From assembly GCA_903897565.1 (NCBI GenBank), contig CAIUCF010000919.1:1-5784 (forward strand): DNA of 5,784 bases, given 5' to 3'. The notes beneath the pieces are model-generated. The model was given only the letters and a program-made list of their open reading frames with translations. It was not told the DNA's origin and made no database searches. This stretch comes from an uncultured Rhodospirillales bacterium. Its GTDB lineage: Bacteria; Pseudomonadota; Alphaproteobacteria; ATCC43930; CGMCC-115725. Below, piece after piece: positions 5,543-5,784 of this stretch (positions are counted from its first letter, which is position 1; each line of letters begins with the position of its first letter). Made by a program: the position numbers and the translations under genes.

Positions 5543-5555
5543 ATTAAGTCTTAAT
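5543..5555. promoter_or_regulatory. Perfect palindrome ATTAAG-T-CTTAAT, candidate operator of the hydrolase gene
   Basis: Two 6-base arms mirror each other around a single T, in an AT-rich pocket 25 bases before the hydrolase ATG. This is the position expected for a repressor site over a promoter -10 or transcription start. The overlapping TATTAA (5542-5547) could be the -10. It differs from the AGTAAC repeats at the HxlR gene, so a different regulator may bind. Confidence 0.4.
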
Positions 5556-5569
5556 CGCATCACAAGCCG

Positions 5570-5575
5570 AGGAGA
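5570..5575 (+). promoter_or_regulatory. Ribosome binding site of the hydrolase gene
   Basis: AGGAGA, 5 bases before ATG 5581 in a GAGGAGAAG context, is a strong Shine-Dalgarno sequence. It fixes the start. Confidence 0.8.
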
Positions 5576-5580
5576 AGATC

Positions 5581-5784
5581 ATGAGCTTTGTCACCACCAA
5601 GGATGGGACTCGTATCTTCTATAAGGACTGGGGTACCGGCCGACCGGTCGTGTTCTCCCATGGCTGGCCGCTGTGCTCCGACGCCTGGGACGGCCAAATG
5701 CTGTACCTGCTGCAGCACGGCTATCGCGTGATCGCCCATGACCGCCGCGGCCATGGCCGTTCCGACCAGCCCGGCACCGGCAAC
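5581..5784 (+). CDS. Alpha/beta hydrolase, non-heme chloroperoxidase/arylesterase type (3' end outside window)
   Basis: The first 68 residues of a cytoplasmic alpha/beta hydrolase are visible. The start MSFVTTKDGTRIFYKDWG is typical of cofactor-free haloperoxidase/arylesterase proteins of about 275 residues. HGWP at 27-30 is the oxyanion-hole motif, with W29 as found in this subfamily. RVIAHDRRGHGRSDQP (49-64) is the strand and loop that precede the helix before the nucleophile. The catalytic Ser, Asp and His lie beyond the window. Such enzymes hydrolyse esters and, with hydrogen peroxide, can form peracids; the natural substrate is unknown. A strong ribosome binding site supports the ATG. 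The gene faces away from the HxlR gene across about 560 bases and has its own palindrome upstream, so control by that regulator is possible but not shown. Confidence 0.93.
   Translation, partial: MSFVTTKDGTRIFYKDWGTGRPVVFSHGWPLCSDAWDGQMLYLLQHGYRVIAHDRRGHGRSDQPGTGN

Larger units (their letters stand above)
5053..5580. other. Long intergenic region without a convincing gene
   Basis: This stretch separates the leftward HxlR gene from the rightward hydrolase gene and is much longer than a normal divergent promoter. Part of it is AT-richer than anything coding nearby: 5161-5340 has 82 G/C in 180 bases (about 46%). Short open frames exist on both strands, for example a minus-strand stretch from 5260 to 5054 (GTG start, 68 codons) and a + strand stretch from ATG 5182 or 5185 to about 5389. 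None has a ribosome binding site or a family I recognise. It could hold a gene remnant, a small RNA or long-range regulatory DNA. Confidence 0.5.

Overview
The window is high-GC (roughly two-thirds G+C in coding regions). Its gene content and start-site style (AGGAG-type ribosome binding sites, ATGA/TAATG overlaps) suggest a free-living alphaproteobacterium of the Rhodospirillales/Hyphomicrobiales type. This placement is inferred from protein style only. No RNA genes, CRISPR arrays, insertion sequences or integration sites were found.

Left part (1-2451, + strand): the 3' part of an EmrA/HlyD-type membrane fusion protein gene. It overlaps by one base (TAATG) with a complete 14-TM-type DHA2/EmrB-like MFS transporter gene. 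Together they would make a proton-driven tripartite efflux pump for the inner membrane and periplasm. The MFS protein belongs to a divergent branch that lacks the usual DHA2 signature motifs.

Middle part (2452-3639): a very AT-rich intergenic stretch (about 27% GC over 2451-2550) precedes two + strand genes that are probably co-transcribed. The first is a small exported protein with a PepSY-like C-terminal module. The second is a 206-residue YflT/general-stress-type protein with a long glycine-zipper hydrophobic core. A perfect 12-bp inverted repeat (3609-3639) closes this unit and also holds the stop codon of the convergent gene, so it probably serves as a two-way terminator.

Right part (3633-5019, - strand): read leftwards, an HxlR-family winged-helix regulator, a GFA-family zinc-binding protein and a GNAT-like acetyltransferase. 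Directly upstream of the HxlR start are three AGTAAC-like direct repeats with an exact 11-bp period, a good candidate autoregulatory operator. The stretch 5053-5580 has no convincing gene. It contains a low-GC section (about 46% over 5161-5340), two GTGAT-N4-ATCAG sites, a GC hairpin and a perfect ATTAAG-T-CTTAAT palindrome. The last two lie just ahead of the final gene, a + strand alpha/beta hydrolase of the non-heme chloroperoxidase/arylesterase type that is cut off by the window end.

Overall this looks like an accessory detoxification and stress neighbourhood: efflux, envelope stress, an electrophile- or thiol-type regulator with its cluster, and a hydrolase. I see no clearly new biological system. 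The most distinctive signals are the 11-bp-phased operator, the unassigned low-GC stretch and the atypical MFS branch.
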